DNA of 36,311 nucleotides from an uncultured Blautia sp. (GTDB lineage: Bacteria > Bacillota > Clostridia > Lachnospirales > Lachnospiraceae). Location: NCBI GenBank assembly GCA_900549015.1, contig URMH01000028.1, positions 1-36,311 on the forward strand, read 5' to 3'. The notes beneath the pieces were generated by a model that saw only the letters and a program-made list of their open reading frames with translations, was not told the origin of the DNA and searched no databases. Position numbers and translations under genes: made by a program. How positions within the stretch are numbered: position 1 is the first letter of the stretch; every line of letters starts with the position of its first letter. This document shows positions 16,392 through 23,649 of the stretch, piece after piece.

Positions 16392-16400
16392 TGTTATGAT
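16392..16400 (+). promoter_or_regulatory. Extended -10 promoter for the ZIP transporter
   Basis: TG-T-TATGAT is an extended -10 element; no good -35 is seen. Transcription from about 16407 would exclude an in-frame start at 16380 and supports the ATG at 16440, which has AAGGAGG upstream. Confidence 0.45.
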
Positions 16401-16439
16401 AACAGGGAAAAGAAAATAAGAACAAGGAGGAAAAGGAGA

Positions 16440-17216
16440 ATGACAGTTTTCTGGGGGCTGATGATCCCGTTTCTCGGAACGTCTCTTGGAGCGGCCTGTG
16501 TGTTTTTTATGAAAAAAGATTTAAAGCCTCTTGTACAGAAGGGGTTTTTAGGGTTTGCCTCCGGCGTTATGGTTGCTGCCTCTGTGTGGTCTCTTCTGAT
16601 TCCGGCAATGGAAATGAGCCAGAAGATGAAAAAATTCGCCTTTATTCCGGCAGCGGCAGGATTTTTTCTGGGTATCGGCTTCCTTCTTCTGATGGACCGC
16701 GCAGTGCCGCACCTTCATATGGGGAGCGAAAAGGCGGAGGGACCTAAGACACAGTTAAAAAAAACGACAATGCTTGTCCTTGCGGTCACGCTTCATAATA
16801 TTCCGGAGGGATTGTCGGCAGGCGCTGTATTTGCAGGCGTATTGTCGGGAAATGAAAGTGTGACGATGGCAGGAGCTGTTGCTCTCTGCGCAGGGATCGC
16901 CATACAGAATTTTCCGGAGGGAGCTGTGATCTCACTTCCTCTTCGGGGAGAGGGAACAGGAAGAGGGAAAGCCTTTTTTTATGGAGTCCTGTCCGGTGTG
17001 GTTGAGCCCCTTGCAGGAGGGCTGACTCTGGTTTTTGCCAGATATGTAAATCCGGCGCTTCCCTATCTCCTTTCTTTTGCGGCAGGCGCTATGATTTATG
17101 TGGTTGTGGAGGAGCTGATTCCCGAAGCGAATGAGGGAGAGCACAGCAATGTGGGGACTGTGGCTTTTGCGGTGGGCTTCGTTGTAATGATGACCCTTGA
17201 TGTTGTATTTGGATAA
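16440..17216 (+). CDS. ZIP-family divalent metal transporter
   Basis: A 258-residue ZIP (ZupT/GufA-like) membrane transporter, probably for zinc or another divalent metal ion moving into the cytoplasm. About eight membrane segments can be drawn. The two metal-site helices are intact: TLHNIPEGLSAG near residue 122 and IAIQNFPEGAVISLPL near 156. The last region has VVEELIPEANEGEHSN. A short His pair (PHLHMG) sits in the loop before the first metal helix. I start at 16440 rather than the in-frame codon 60 bases upstream because the promoter -10 overlaps that region and AAGGAGG lies 9 bases before 16440. The gene is divergent from thiT. The metal specificity cannot be fixed from sequence. Confidence 0.9.
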   Translation: MTVFWGLMIPFLGTSLGAACVFFMKKDLKPLVQKGFLGFASGVMVAASVWSLLIPAMEMSQKMKKFAFIPAAAGFFLGIGFLLLMDRAVPHLHMGSEKAEGPKTQLKKTTMLVLAVTLHNIPEGLSAGAVFAGVLSGNESVTMAGAVALCAGIAIQNFPEGAVISLPLRGEGTGRGKAFFYGVLSGVVEPLAGGLTLVFARYVNPALPYLLSFAAGAMIYVVVEELIPEANEGEHSNVGTVAFAVGFVVMMTLDVVFG

Positions 17217-17242
17217 AACAAAAGAGAAAAGAGGAGCAAAAA

Positions 17243-18118
17243 ATGGCTTTGAAAATTGGAAGAAATGATCCGTGCTGGTGCGGAAGCGGAAAAAAATATA
17301 AAAAATGCCACGAGGCATTTGACACAAAATATGAACAGTTCCGGCAAAAAGGCTTTCCTGTTCCGGAACATGATCTGATCAAGACGCCAGAGCAGATTGA
17401 AAAAATAAAAGAAAGCTGCAGGATCAATATTGCAGTACTCGATTACGTGGCAGAACATATAGGGCCGGGTGTGACCACACAGGAAATCGATAACTGGGTA
17501 CATGAAGAGACAAGAAAAAGAGGAGGAATCCCGGCTCCTCTTGGATACGATGGTTTTCCAAAGAGTGTGTGTACCTCCATTGATGAGGTGGTGTGCCACG
17601 GAATTCCTTCTGATGATGTGGTGTTAAAAGAGGGGGATATTATCAATGTAGATGTATCTACTATTTATAACGGGTATTTTTCTGATTCGTCCCGTATGTT
17701 CTGCATCGGGAAAGTGAGCGAAGAGAAGGAAAGACTTGTAAAAACAGTGAAGGAATGTGTGGAGATCGGAATTTCAAAAGTAAAACCCTGGGAGCCGATC
17801 GGAAATATGGGAAGCGCTGTTCATAAACACGCTCTGGAAAACGGCTATACGGTTGTGCGGGAAATCGGGGGACACGGCGTTGGCCTTGAATTTCACGAGG
17901 ATCCCTGGGTGAGTTATACCTCAGAAGAAAACAGCGGTGTTCTTATGGTTCCGGGTATGATCTTTACCATTGAGCCGATGGTGAATATGGGAACAGATGA
18001 AATTTACACAGATGAGGAGGACGAGTGGACGGTGCGCACAGCGGACGGACTTCCCTCCGCTCAGTGGGAAGTTATGGTTCTTGTGACAGATACGGGCTGC
18101 GAGGTTCTTTGCTGGTAA
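17243..18118 (+). CDS. map: Type I methionine aminopeptidase with N-terminal SEC-C zinc motif
   Basis: Map removes the initiator methionine from nascent proteins at the ribosome. The 291-residue protein begins with a SEC-C-type zinc motif (RNDPCWCGSGKKYKKCH, about residues 7-23), an extension shared by a subset of bacterial type I enzymes. The catalytic M24 domain follows, with its metal ligands: the two Asp in NVDVSTIYNGYFSDSSRMF, the His in GGHGVGLEFHEDP, the Glu in FTIEPM, and the final Glu in SAQWEVMVLVT. The substrate-contacting His in VCHGIP is present. AAGAGGAG lies about 8 bases before the ATG. It follows the ZIP gene by 26 bases and may share its transcript. Many Clostridia carry a second, shorter Map; that is not visible here. 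Confidence 0.95.
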   Translation: MALKIGRNDPCWCGSGKKYKKCHEAFDTKYEQFRQKGFPVPEHDLIKTPEQIEKIKESCRINIAVLDYVAEHIGPGVTTQEIDNWVHEETRKRGGIPAPLGYDGFPKSVCTSIDEVVCHGIPSDDVVLKEGDIINVDVSTIYNGYFSDSSRMFCIGKVSEEKERLVKTVKECVEIGISKVKPWEPIGNMGSAVHKHALENGYTVVREIGGHGVGLEFHEDPWVSYTSEENSGVLMVPGMIFTIEPMVNMGTDEIYTDEEDEWTVRTADGLPSAQWEVMVLVTDTGCEVLCW

Positions 18119-18164
18119 AATATGGATGACTGCAATAAATATGGCTGGCAACTATAAAAATGTC

Positions 18165-18193
18165 TTGCATTTGGAAAAAATATGTTGTATAAT
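18165..18193 (+). promoter_or_regulatory. Strong promoter for rplS, with a short leader
   Basis: A -35 TTGCAT (18165-18170) and a perfect -10 TATAAT (18188-18193) are 17 bases apart. The leader of about 70 bases (18200-18270) has a possible small hairpin (GATG at 18214 with CATC near 18244). It could be an L19-type autoregulatory leader of the kind described in Firmicutes, but I cannot confirm the fold. Confidence 0.75.
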
Positions 18194-18270
18194 TATCTAC
18201 GTTGTGAAAAAAAGATGGTCCTCTGCTGCACATTGCATTAAGAACATCCAGAAGATAAGGAGAAAAGAAC

Positions 18271-18618
18271 ATGAACGAGATTATTAAAAACATTGAAGCT
18301 GCTCAGTTAAAAGCAGAAGTTCCGGAGTTTAAAGTTGGTGATACTGTAAGAGTACACAACCTGATCAAAGAGGGAAACCGTGAGAGAGTTCAGATTTTCG
18401 AAGGTACTGTTCTCAAAAGACAGGGCGGAAGCACAAGAGAAACTTTCACAGTAAGAAAGAGCTCCAACGGCGTTGGCGTTGAGAAAACATGGCCATTACA
18501 CTCCCCGCACGTAATAAAAGTAGAAGTTATCCGTCATGGTAAAGTACGCCGTGCAAAACTGAACTACTTAAGAGACCGTGTAGGTAAAGCTGCAAAAGTA
18601 AAAGAGCGCGTAAGATAA
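18271..18618 (+). CDS. rplS: Large-subunit ribosomal protein L19
   Basis: L19 (bL19) lies at the subunit interface of the 50S particle. The 115 residues match the family length, and the sequence is typical: FKVGDTVRVHNLIKEGNRER, QIFEGTVLKRQGG, TFTVRKSSNGVGVEKTWPLHSP and the basic C-terminus RHGKVRRAKLNYLRDRVGKAAK. AAGGAG lies 8 bases before the ATG. It has its own promoter and terminator. Codons are those of a highly expressed gene. It heads the conserved Firmicute order rplS-lepB-rbgA-rnhB. Confidence 0.98.
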   Translation: MNEIIKNIEAAQLKAEVPEFKVGDTVRVHNLIKEGNRERVQIFEGTVLKRQGGSTRETFTVRKSSNGVGVEKTWPLHSPHVIKVEVIRHGKVRRAKLNYLRDRVGKAAKVKERVR

Positions 18619-18642
18619 TAAAATAATCGCATAGTTTAAAGA

Positions 18643-18676
18643 AGGGACAATAACATTCGCTATTGTCCCTCTTTTT
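18643..18676 (+). terminator. Terminator after rplS
   Basis: A perfect 10-base stem AGGGACAATA/TATTGTCCCT with an 8-base loop is followed by CTTTTTCC. It lies 25 bases past the rplS stop. No clear promoter separates it from lepB, so partial read-through is likely. Confidence 0.85.
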
Positions 18677-18709
18677 CCATACTGGGAAATATTAAAGGCA
18701 GGTGGGAAG

Positions 18710-19318
18710 ATGAAGGAACACGACTGGAGAAACGGAAAATGGAAAGAAAATAAGAGAGTCATACAGGCGAAGGAAAAACTGGAAGACACAAGAGTGCGAA
18801 ATACTCTTACATGGACGTTCCAGATTATAGTGACTCTTGCGTTTGCTGCTCTTGTGGCAATTATGATGTTTCAGTCTGTCACTATGCAGGAGAGCTCGAT
18901 GGAACCGACGCTTTCTGTTGGAGAACGGTTTTTTATAAACCGCCTGAGCTATCGTATGTCAGAACCGGAACGTGGAGATCTGATCGTATTTAAAACAAAT
19001 GCACGCGATGAAGCGGCTCTTCATATCCGAAGGGTGATCGGGCTTCCGGGAGAGACTGTGCAGATTAAGGACGGACAGATATTTATAAACGGAGATTTAT
19101 ACGAAGAGGGAAAAGATTTTCCTGAAATGAACAGCGGAGGGATTGCGGAGACGGCTGTCACCCTGCAGAACGGGGAATATTTTGTTCTGGGTGATAACAG
19201 AAACAACAGCGAGGACAGCCGCCACGGAGATATAGGACTTGTAAATAAGAAATACATAGAAGGGAAACTCTGGTTTACCATTTCTCCGTTAAAGAAAATA
19301 GGATTTTTGAAAGGTTAG
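18710..19318 (+). CDS. lepB: Signal peptidase I, with Arg at the usual general-base Lys position
   Basis: Signal peptidase I cleaves signal peptides from exported proteins at the outer face of the membrane. The 202-residue protein has a charged cytoplasmic N-terminus (about 1-33), one membrane anchor (about 35-55), then the catalytic domain. The nucleophile is Ser63 in QESSMEPTL. Box D reads HIRRVIGLPGE, and box E is LGDNRNNSEDSRHG. In the usual enzyme the residue before the second basic residue of box D (IKR or VKR) is the general-base Lys; here it is Arg107. Everything else looks intact, so the gene is probably expressed, but this residue should be verified. It lies 91 bases after rplS and is followed directly by rbgA. 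The start at 18710 is preceded by AGGTGGG. Confidence 0.93.
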   Translation: MKEHDWRNGKWKENKRVIQAKEKLEDTRVRNTLTWTFQIIVTLAFAALVAIMMFQSVTMQESSMEPTLSVGERFFINRLSYRMSEPERGDLIVFKTNARDEAALHIRRVIGLPGETVQIKDGQIFINGDLYEEGKDFPEMNSGGIAETAVTLQNGEYFVLGDNRNNSEDSRHGDIGLVNKKYIEGKLWFTISPLKKIGFLKG

Positions 19319-20167
19319 GTGAAAGATGTGAATGTTCAGTGGTATCCAGGTCATATGACCAAGGCAAAACGGCAGATGCAGGAGGATGTAAAGCTCATTG
19401 ATCTGATCATCGAGCTTGTGGATGCTCGTGTGCCGCTTTCCAGCAGGAATCCGGACATAGATGAAATCGGAAAAAACAAGGCGAGACTGATTCTCCTGAA
19501 TAAGGCGGACCTTGCAGACGAGGCGCAGAACGAGGCGTGGAAGGCGTATTTTCAGGAAAAAGGCTTTTACGTGGTAAAAGTCGATTCCAGAAACGGCGCA
19601 GGAATGAAGCTGGTGCAGAATGTGATCCAGGAAGCCTGTAAGGAAAAGACAGAAAGAGACAGAAAAAGAGGAATTAAGAACAGACCGATCCGCGCGATGG
19701 TGGCAGGAATCCCCAATGTGGGAAAATCCACATTTATCAATACGTTTGCAGGAAAAGCCTGCGCGAAAACAGGAAACAAGCCGGGCGTCACAAAGGGGAA
19801 ACAGTGGATCCGGCTGAATAAAAATGTAGAACTCCTTGATACGCCGGGAATTCTCTGGCCAAAATTTGAGGATCAGGAGGTTGGAAAGCGTCTTGCTTTT
19901 ATCGGCTCAGTAAAGGACGATATACTGAATATGGAAGAGCTGGCTCTTGAACTTATTTCTTATCTTTGTAAAAATTACCCCGGCGCACTTGAGAAACGAT
20001 ACAATATTGCGGAGGAAGGACTTCCGGTTGAAATCCTGGGAGAGATTGCAAAGGTCAGAGGCTGCCTGAAAAAAGGAGAAGAGCTGGATTACACAAAAGC
20101 TACGGGAATCCTTTTTGAAGAATTCAGAAGCGGAAAAATCGGACGCATTACTCTTGAGTGGGCTTAA
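19319..20167 (+). CDS. rbgA: Ribosome biogenesis GTPase RbgA (YlqF)
   Basis: RbgA is a circularly permuted GTPase that acts late in 50S subunit assembly. The permuted order is visible: G4 (LLNKADL, about residue 60) comes before G1 (GIPNVGKST, about 130) and G3 (DTPG, about 175). The N-terminus VQWYPGHMTKAKRQ is diagnostic for YlqF. The first possible start is GTG at 19319, directly after the lepB stop. A second GTG at 19328 gives the family-like N-terminus MNVQWYPGHM and has AGGTGA 5 bases upstream, so I consider 19328 at least as likely. The length (282 or 279 residues) is normal. It is translationally coupled to lepB and followed by rnhB. Confidence 0.95.
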   Translation: MKDVNVQWYPGHMTKAKRQMQEDVKLIDLIIELVDARVPLSSRNPDIDEIGKNKARLILLNKADLADEAQNEAWKAYFQEKGFYVVKVDSRNGAGMKLVQNVIQEACKEKTERDRKRGIKNRPIRAMVAGIPNVGKSTFINTFAGKACAKTGNKPGVTKGKQWIRLNKNVELLDTPGILWPKFEDQEVGKRLAFIGSVKDDILNMEELALELISYLCKNYPGALEKRYNIAEEGLPVEILGEIAKVRGCLKKGEELDYTKATGILFEEFRSGKIGRITLEWA

Positions 20168-20178
20168 AGGAGCAGAAG

Positions 20179-20934
20179 ATGATAAAAATTCAGGAGATAA
20201 AAGAAGAATTTGAAGGCGCTTCTTTGAAAGATTATCCTCTTCTTTGTGAAAAATACAGAGAGGACAGCAGAAGCGGCGTACAAAAGCTCATTGAAAAATT
20301 TAAGAAAAAAGAAGCGGCTTATCAGGCGGAGCTTGTCCGCACAGAAGAGATGAAGCAGTACGAAAGAAAGTATGAGCATCTGGGATATGTGTGCGGGATT
20401 GACGAGGTGGGACGAGGTCCTCTTGCAGGTCCTGTTGTGGCGTGTGCGGTGATCCTTCCAAAGGACTGCCAGATTCTTTACTTAAATGATTCCAAAAAGC
20501 TCACAGCGAAAAAGAGGGAAGAGCTTTATGAAGTGATCATGAAAGAGGCGGTTTCTGTAGGATTGGGAATGGCTTCGCCTGCAAGAATTGATGAGATCAA
20601 TATTCTGCAGGCGACGTATGAGGCAATGCGGGAAGCTGTGGGAAAACTCTCTGTTACCCCGCAGATCCTTTTAAATGACGCGGTCACCATACCGGAGGTT
20701 ATTATTCCGCAGGTTCCTATTATAAAAGGTGATGCAAAAAGCGTATCCATTGCCGCTGCAAGTATTGTGGCAAAGGTGACAAGGGATAAGATGATGGAAG
20801 AGTATGATAAGATCATGCCTCAGTACGGATTTGCGTCGAATAAGGGATACGGGGCGGCGGTTCATATTGAGGCATTGAAAATATATGGTCCAAGCCCCAT
20901 TCATAGAAAATCCTTTATCGGACATTTCGTGTGA
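20179..20934 (+). CDS. rnhB: Ribonuclease HII
   Basis: RNase HII nicks RNA-DNA hybrids and removes single misincorporated ribonucleotides. The 251-residue protein has an N-terminal extension (about 1-65, helical and charged) common in Firmicute enzymes, then the catalytic domain with the metal-binding Asp-Glu in GIDEVGRGPLAGPVV. Later come YLNDSKKLTAKKREELY, the third Asp in ILLNDAV, and SIAAASIVAKVTRDKMM. The end SPIHRKSFIGHFV is typical. I use the ATG at 20179 with AAGGAG 6 bases upstream; an in-frame GTG at 20158 lies inside rbgA and has no ribosome site. Confidence 0.96.
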   Translation: MIKIQEIKEEFEGASLKDYPLLCEKYREDSRSGVQKLIEKFKKKEAAYQAELVRTEEMKQYERKYEHLGYVCGIDEVGRGPLAGPVVACAVILPKDCQILYLNDSKKLTAKKREELYEVIMKEAVSVGLGMASPARIDEINILQATYEAMREAVGKLSVTPQILLNDAVTIPEVIIPQVPIIKGDAKSVSIAAASIVAKVTRDKMMEEYDKIMPQYGFASNKGYGAAVHIEALKIYGPSPIHRKSFIGHFV

Positions 20935-20961
20935 GACGTCCGGGGAACGGGGGAGATTTTA

Positions 20962-21333
20962 CTGAGTGGAAATGAAAACAGAAGGCAGACAGGTGCCCGT
21001 TATGAGAATCTGGCGGCAGAATATCTGGAAAAGCAGGGACTTTTTGTTCTTGAGAGAAATTACAGGTGCAGGCAGGGCGAGATCGATCTGATCGCAAGAG
21101 ACGGGGAGTTTCTTGCGTTTGTGGAAGTAAAATACAGGCAGGGAATAGAAAAAGGAACTTCTCTTGAGGCAGTGGATAAAAGAAAACAGAGACGGATATG
21201 CAGAGCAGCCAGGTATTATCTTGCCTGCTTTATGGGAAATATGGATATTCCCTGCAGATTTGATGTGGTGGGAATTGATGGGAAGGAAGAAAAAATTTCC
21301 TGGATAAAAAATGCCTTTGATTTTTGTCTGTAA
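20962..21333 (+). CDS. yraN: YraN-family (UPF0102) putative nuclease with a non-standard start codon
   Basis: A protein of about 123 residues, the normal YraN length. The diagnostic core is NYRCRQGEIDLIARDGEFLAF followed by VEVKYRQG; the Glu, Asp and EVK residues form a PD-(D/E)xK-type active-site pattern. The N-terminal helix RRQTGARYENLAAEYLEKQGL is also typical. The frame is open from the rnhB stop at 20934, yet it contains no ATG, GTG or TTG before 21121. A start at 21121 would cut off the conserved GEID motif. The best start is CTG at 20962, seven bases after GGGGGAG; ATT at 20956 is closer to it. The first residues then match the family. Its cellular role is not established; the neighbours rnhB and pgeF are its usual companions. 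Confidence 0.85.
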   Translation: MSGNENRRQTGARYENLAAEYLEKQGLFVLERNYRCRQGEIDLIARDGEFLAFVEVKYRQGIEKGTSLEAVDKRKQRRICRAARYYLACFMGNMDIPCRFDVVGIDGKEEKISWIKNAFDFCL

Positions 21334-21344
21334 GGAGGAAGATT

Positions 21345-22205
21345 TTGGAGATTATCTGGAGCGGAGAAACGAACGGAAAAATGGAGATAAGAGAGAATAA
21401 GGGCGTTACCTATCTTTCTTATCCTGCTTTTGAAAAAATCCCCCGGGTGGTGCATGGCTTCAGCACCAGGCTTGGAGGTGTCAGCAAGGGAATTTATTCC
21501 TCTATGAATTTAAGTTTTACAAGAGGAGACGAAGAAGAGGCGGTAAAGGAAAATTACAGGCGCATGGCGGATGCGCTGGGATTTTCCTGCGAGGATATTG
21601 TGACTTCAGACCAGACGCACACCACAAATGTACGCGTGATAACGGAAGAAGACAGGGGCAACGGAATTACGAAGCCCCGGCCGTACACAGATGTGGATGG
21701 CATGGTGACAGATGTTCCGGGGCTTATTCTTGCTACGTTTTATGCAGATTGCGTGCCCCTTTTCTTTGTAGACCCTGTTCATAAGGCAGTGGGGCTTTCT
21801 CATTCCGGCTGGAGGGGAACTGCCGGAAAAATCGGCGCTGTGACAGTGGAAAAAATGCGAGAGACGTACGGGACAAGACCGGAGGATTTATACAGCGCCA
21901 TAGGACCTTCTATCTGTCAGGAATGCTATGAAGTAAGTGAAGACGTCATTGAAGAATTTCGGAAAAGCTTCCCTGAAAAAGACTGGGATTCTCTTTTTTA
22001 TAAAAAAGAAAACGGGAAATATCAGCTTGATCTGTGGGAGGCGAACAGAAAGATCATGATGGAGGCGGGAATACGGGAAAGTCATATTTCCATGCCGGGA
22101 ATCTGTACCTGTCATAATCCGGAATTTCTTTTTTCTCACAGGGCGTCAAAAGGAAAGAGAGGAAATCTTGCGGCGTTTCTGGGGATCAGAAAGCAGGAAA
22201 AATAG
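21345..22205 (+). CDS. pgeF: PgeF/YfiH-family purine nucleoside phosphorylase or peptidoglycan-editing factor
   Basis: A multicopper-laccase-fold protein of the YfiH family. Members have been described as purine nucleoside phosphorylase/adenosine deaminase enzymes, and the E. coli protein as a peptidoglycan-editing factor. The zinc-site residues are visible in the order SDQTHTTNVRVI, YADCVPLFFVD (Cys) and VGLSHSGWRGTAGKI (His). AIGPSICQECYEV and FLFSHRASKGKRGNLAAF complete the family pattern. The start is TTG at 21345, with AAGGAGG six bases before it; an earlier in-frame TTG at 21324 lies inside yraN upstream of that ribosome site. It is the last gene of the rplS-to-pgeF run and is closed by a strong terminator. 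The length of 286 residues is normal. Confidence 0.9.
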   Translation: MEIIWSGETNGKMEIRENKGVTYLSYPAFEKIPRVVHGFSTRLGGVSKGIYSSMNLSFTRGDEEEAVKENYRRMADALGFSCEDIVTSDQTHTTNVRVITEEDRGNGITKPRPYTDVDGMVTDVPGLILATFYADCVPLFFVDPVHKAVGLSHSGWRGTAGKIGAVTVEKMRETYGTRPEDLYSAIGPSICQECYEVSEDVIEEFRKSFPEKDWDSLFYKKENGKYQLDLWEANRKIMMEAGIRESHISMPGICTCHNPEFLFSHRASKGKRGNLAAFLGIRKQEK

Positions 22206-22217
22206 AGGAAATAAAAC

Positions 22218-22256
22218 AAGCGGCAGCTTTTCGGAAAACCGGAAGCTGCCGCTTTT
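22218..22256. terminator. Bidirectional terminator between pgeF and prs
   Basis: A perfect 12-base stem AAGCGGCAGCTT/AAGCTGCCGCTT with flanking A and T runs lies between two convergent genes, 13 bases after pgeF and 17 bases after the end of prs. Confidence 0.9.
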
Positions 22257-22272
22257 GAGAGGGATCTTTTGA

Positions 22273-23442
22273 TCAGCCTTTCAGGCGTTTCATAAGATCC
22301 ATGATCTTTTCGTTGCTGGAACGAACTTTTTCTACAGAAACATCGTGATTGATGATGTCGATAATGCTTGCCATATATTTACTCATATTTGCTTCTACAT
22401 AATATGGCTTTTCCAGAAGCTCAGGAATACGGTAATTTAAGTTTGTGGTAATTACCTTGTCAATCCAGCCTTTTTCGTAATATTCATCAAATTTATGAAG
22501 GCCGTCTGTGAAAAGGCCGTAGGTTGTACAGATGAATACGCGGTTTGCGTGACGTTCTTTGATCTGTTTTGCCACATCAAGCATACTTTCTCCGGAGGAG
22601 ATCATATCGTCGATGATGACAACATCTTTTCCCTCTACAGAGTCACCAAGAAACTCGTGAGCCACGATCGGGTTTTTGCCGTTTACGATAGTGGAATAAT
22701 CGCGGCGTTTATAGAACATACCCATATCTACTCCAAGGATATTGGAAAAATAAACAGCTCTTGACATTGCGCCTTCGTCCGGGCTGATGATCATGAGGTG
22801 ATCGTTGTCCACATGGAAGTCCGGAACACTGCGTACAAGTGCTTTTAAGAACTGGTAAGTCGGGAAGAAGTTATCAAATCCGTTCAGCGGAATGGAATTC
22901 TGTACACGCGGATCGTGGGCGTCAAAAGTAATGATATTGGAAACGCCCATATCGCTCAGTTCCTTTAATGCGAGAGCGCAGTCAAGAGATTCCCTTTTGG
23001 AGCGTCTGTGCTGACGGCCTTCATACAGAAACGGCATGATGACATTGATTCTGTGCGCTTTTCCTGTAGCTGCGGAAATGATTCTCTTTAAATCCTGATA
23101 GTGGTTATCAGGAGACATATGATTTTCGTGCCCGCATACGGAATAAGTCAGGCTGTAGTTGGTAATGTCAACCATGATATAAAGGTCTGTACCGCGGACA
23201 GATTCTTTGATATAGCCTTTTCCCTCTCCTGTACCAAAGCGCGGGCACTCACAATCTACAAGGAAAGTGTTCTCGCTGTATCCCTGAGGGATGATGCTGA
23301 GCTGTTTTCTGGAAACAAGCTCCTTGCGGAATTTTACCAGCTTCCTGTCTACTTCCTCTGCAAGCTCGCGGCATCCTGCCAGTGCGGCAATACGAATAGG
23401 GGCAACAGGCATAGATTTCTCCAATAATTCTATGTTTGGCAT
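22273..23442 (-). CDS. prs: Ribose-phosphate pyrophosphokinase (long, divergent form)
   Basis: Prs makes PRPP from ribose 5-phosphate and ATP, feeding purine, pyrimidine, His, Trp and NAD synthesis. At 389 residues it is longer than the common form of about 315. Recognisable parts are MPFLYEGRQHRRSKRESLDC (ATP-site loop), ITFDAHDPRVQNSIP (catalytic His region), SPDEGAMSRAVYF, the flexible KRRD loop (FYKRRDYS) and the PRPP loop DVVIIDDMISSGESML. The usual PRPP loop reads VDDMIDTAGT, so this is a diverged branch. Extra sequence lies at the N-terminus (1-60) and in the region SYSVCGHENHMSPDNHYQDL. AGGAGG lies 6 bases before the ATG. It has its own promoter, back to back with that of the radical-SAM gene. 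Confidence 0.92.
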   Translation of the reverse strand: MPNIELLEKSMPVAPIRIAALAGCRELAEEVDRKLVKFRKELVSRKQLSIIPQGYSENTFLVDCECPRFGTGEGKGYIKESVRGTDLYIMVDITNYSLTYSVCGHENHMSPDNHYQDLKRIISAATGKAHRINVIMPFLYEGRQHRRSKRESLDCALALKELSDMGVSNIITFDAHDPRVQNSIPLNGFDNFFPTYQFLKALVRSVPDFHVDNDHLMIISPDEGAMSRAVYFSNILGVDMGMFYKRRDYSTIVNGKNPIVAHEFLGDSVEGKDVVIIDDMISSGESMLDVAKQIKERHANRVFICTTYGLFTDGLHKFDEYYEKGWIDKVITTNLNYRIPELLEKPYYVEANMSKYMASIIDIINHDVSVEKVRSSNEKIMDLMKRLKG

Positions 23443-23498
23443 AGTATCCTCCTAAGTATGATGTTAAATTTTCTTGAAAAAATAAAGCTCTATCTTTA

Positions 23499-23527
23499 TT
23501 TATAACATTTGCCCTAAATATCGTCAA
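23499..23527 (-). promoter_or_regulatory. Promoter for prs
   Basis: On the minus strand a -35 TTGACG (23522-23527) and a -10 TATAAA (23499-23504) are 17 bases apart. It lies back to back with the promoter of the radical-SAM gene, with only 8 bases between the two -35 boxes. Confidence 0.75.
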
Positions 23528-23535
23528 GGAATTTA

Positions 23536-23564
23536 TTGATTTTTACCCGGAAAATTGGTATGAT
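23536..23564 (+). promoter_or_regulatory. Promoter for the DUF512 radical-SAM gene and probably der-plsY-gpsA
   Basis: A -35 TTGATT (23536-23541) and a -10 TATGAT (23559-23564) are 17 bases apart. The leader (about 23571-23649) has two small hairpins, one GGGTA/TGCCC and one GGCAG/CTGCC (near 23619-23638). The promoter overlaps the upstream in-frame ATG codons, which rules them out as starts. Confidence 0.75.
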
Positions 23565-23649
23565 AATGAAGATAATGATAAATCATGGGTATCAATGCCC
23601 TTTTGAAGATAGACAGGCAGAATTGAAAACTGCCTCAGTTGAGGTGAAC

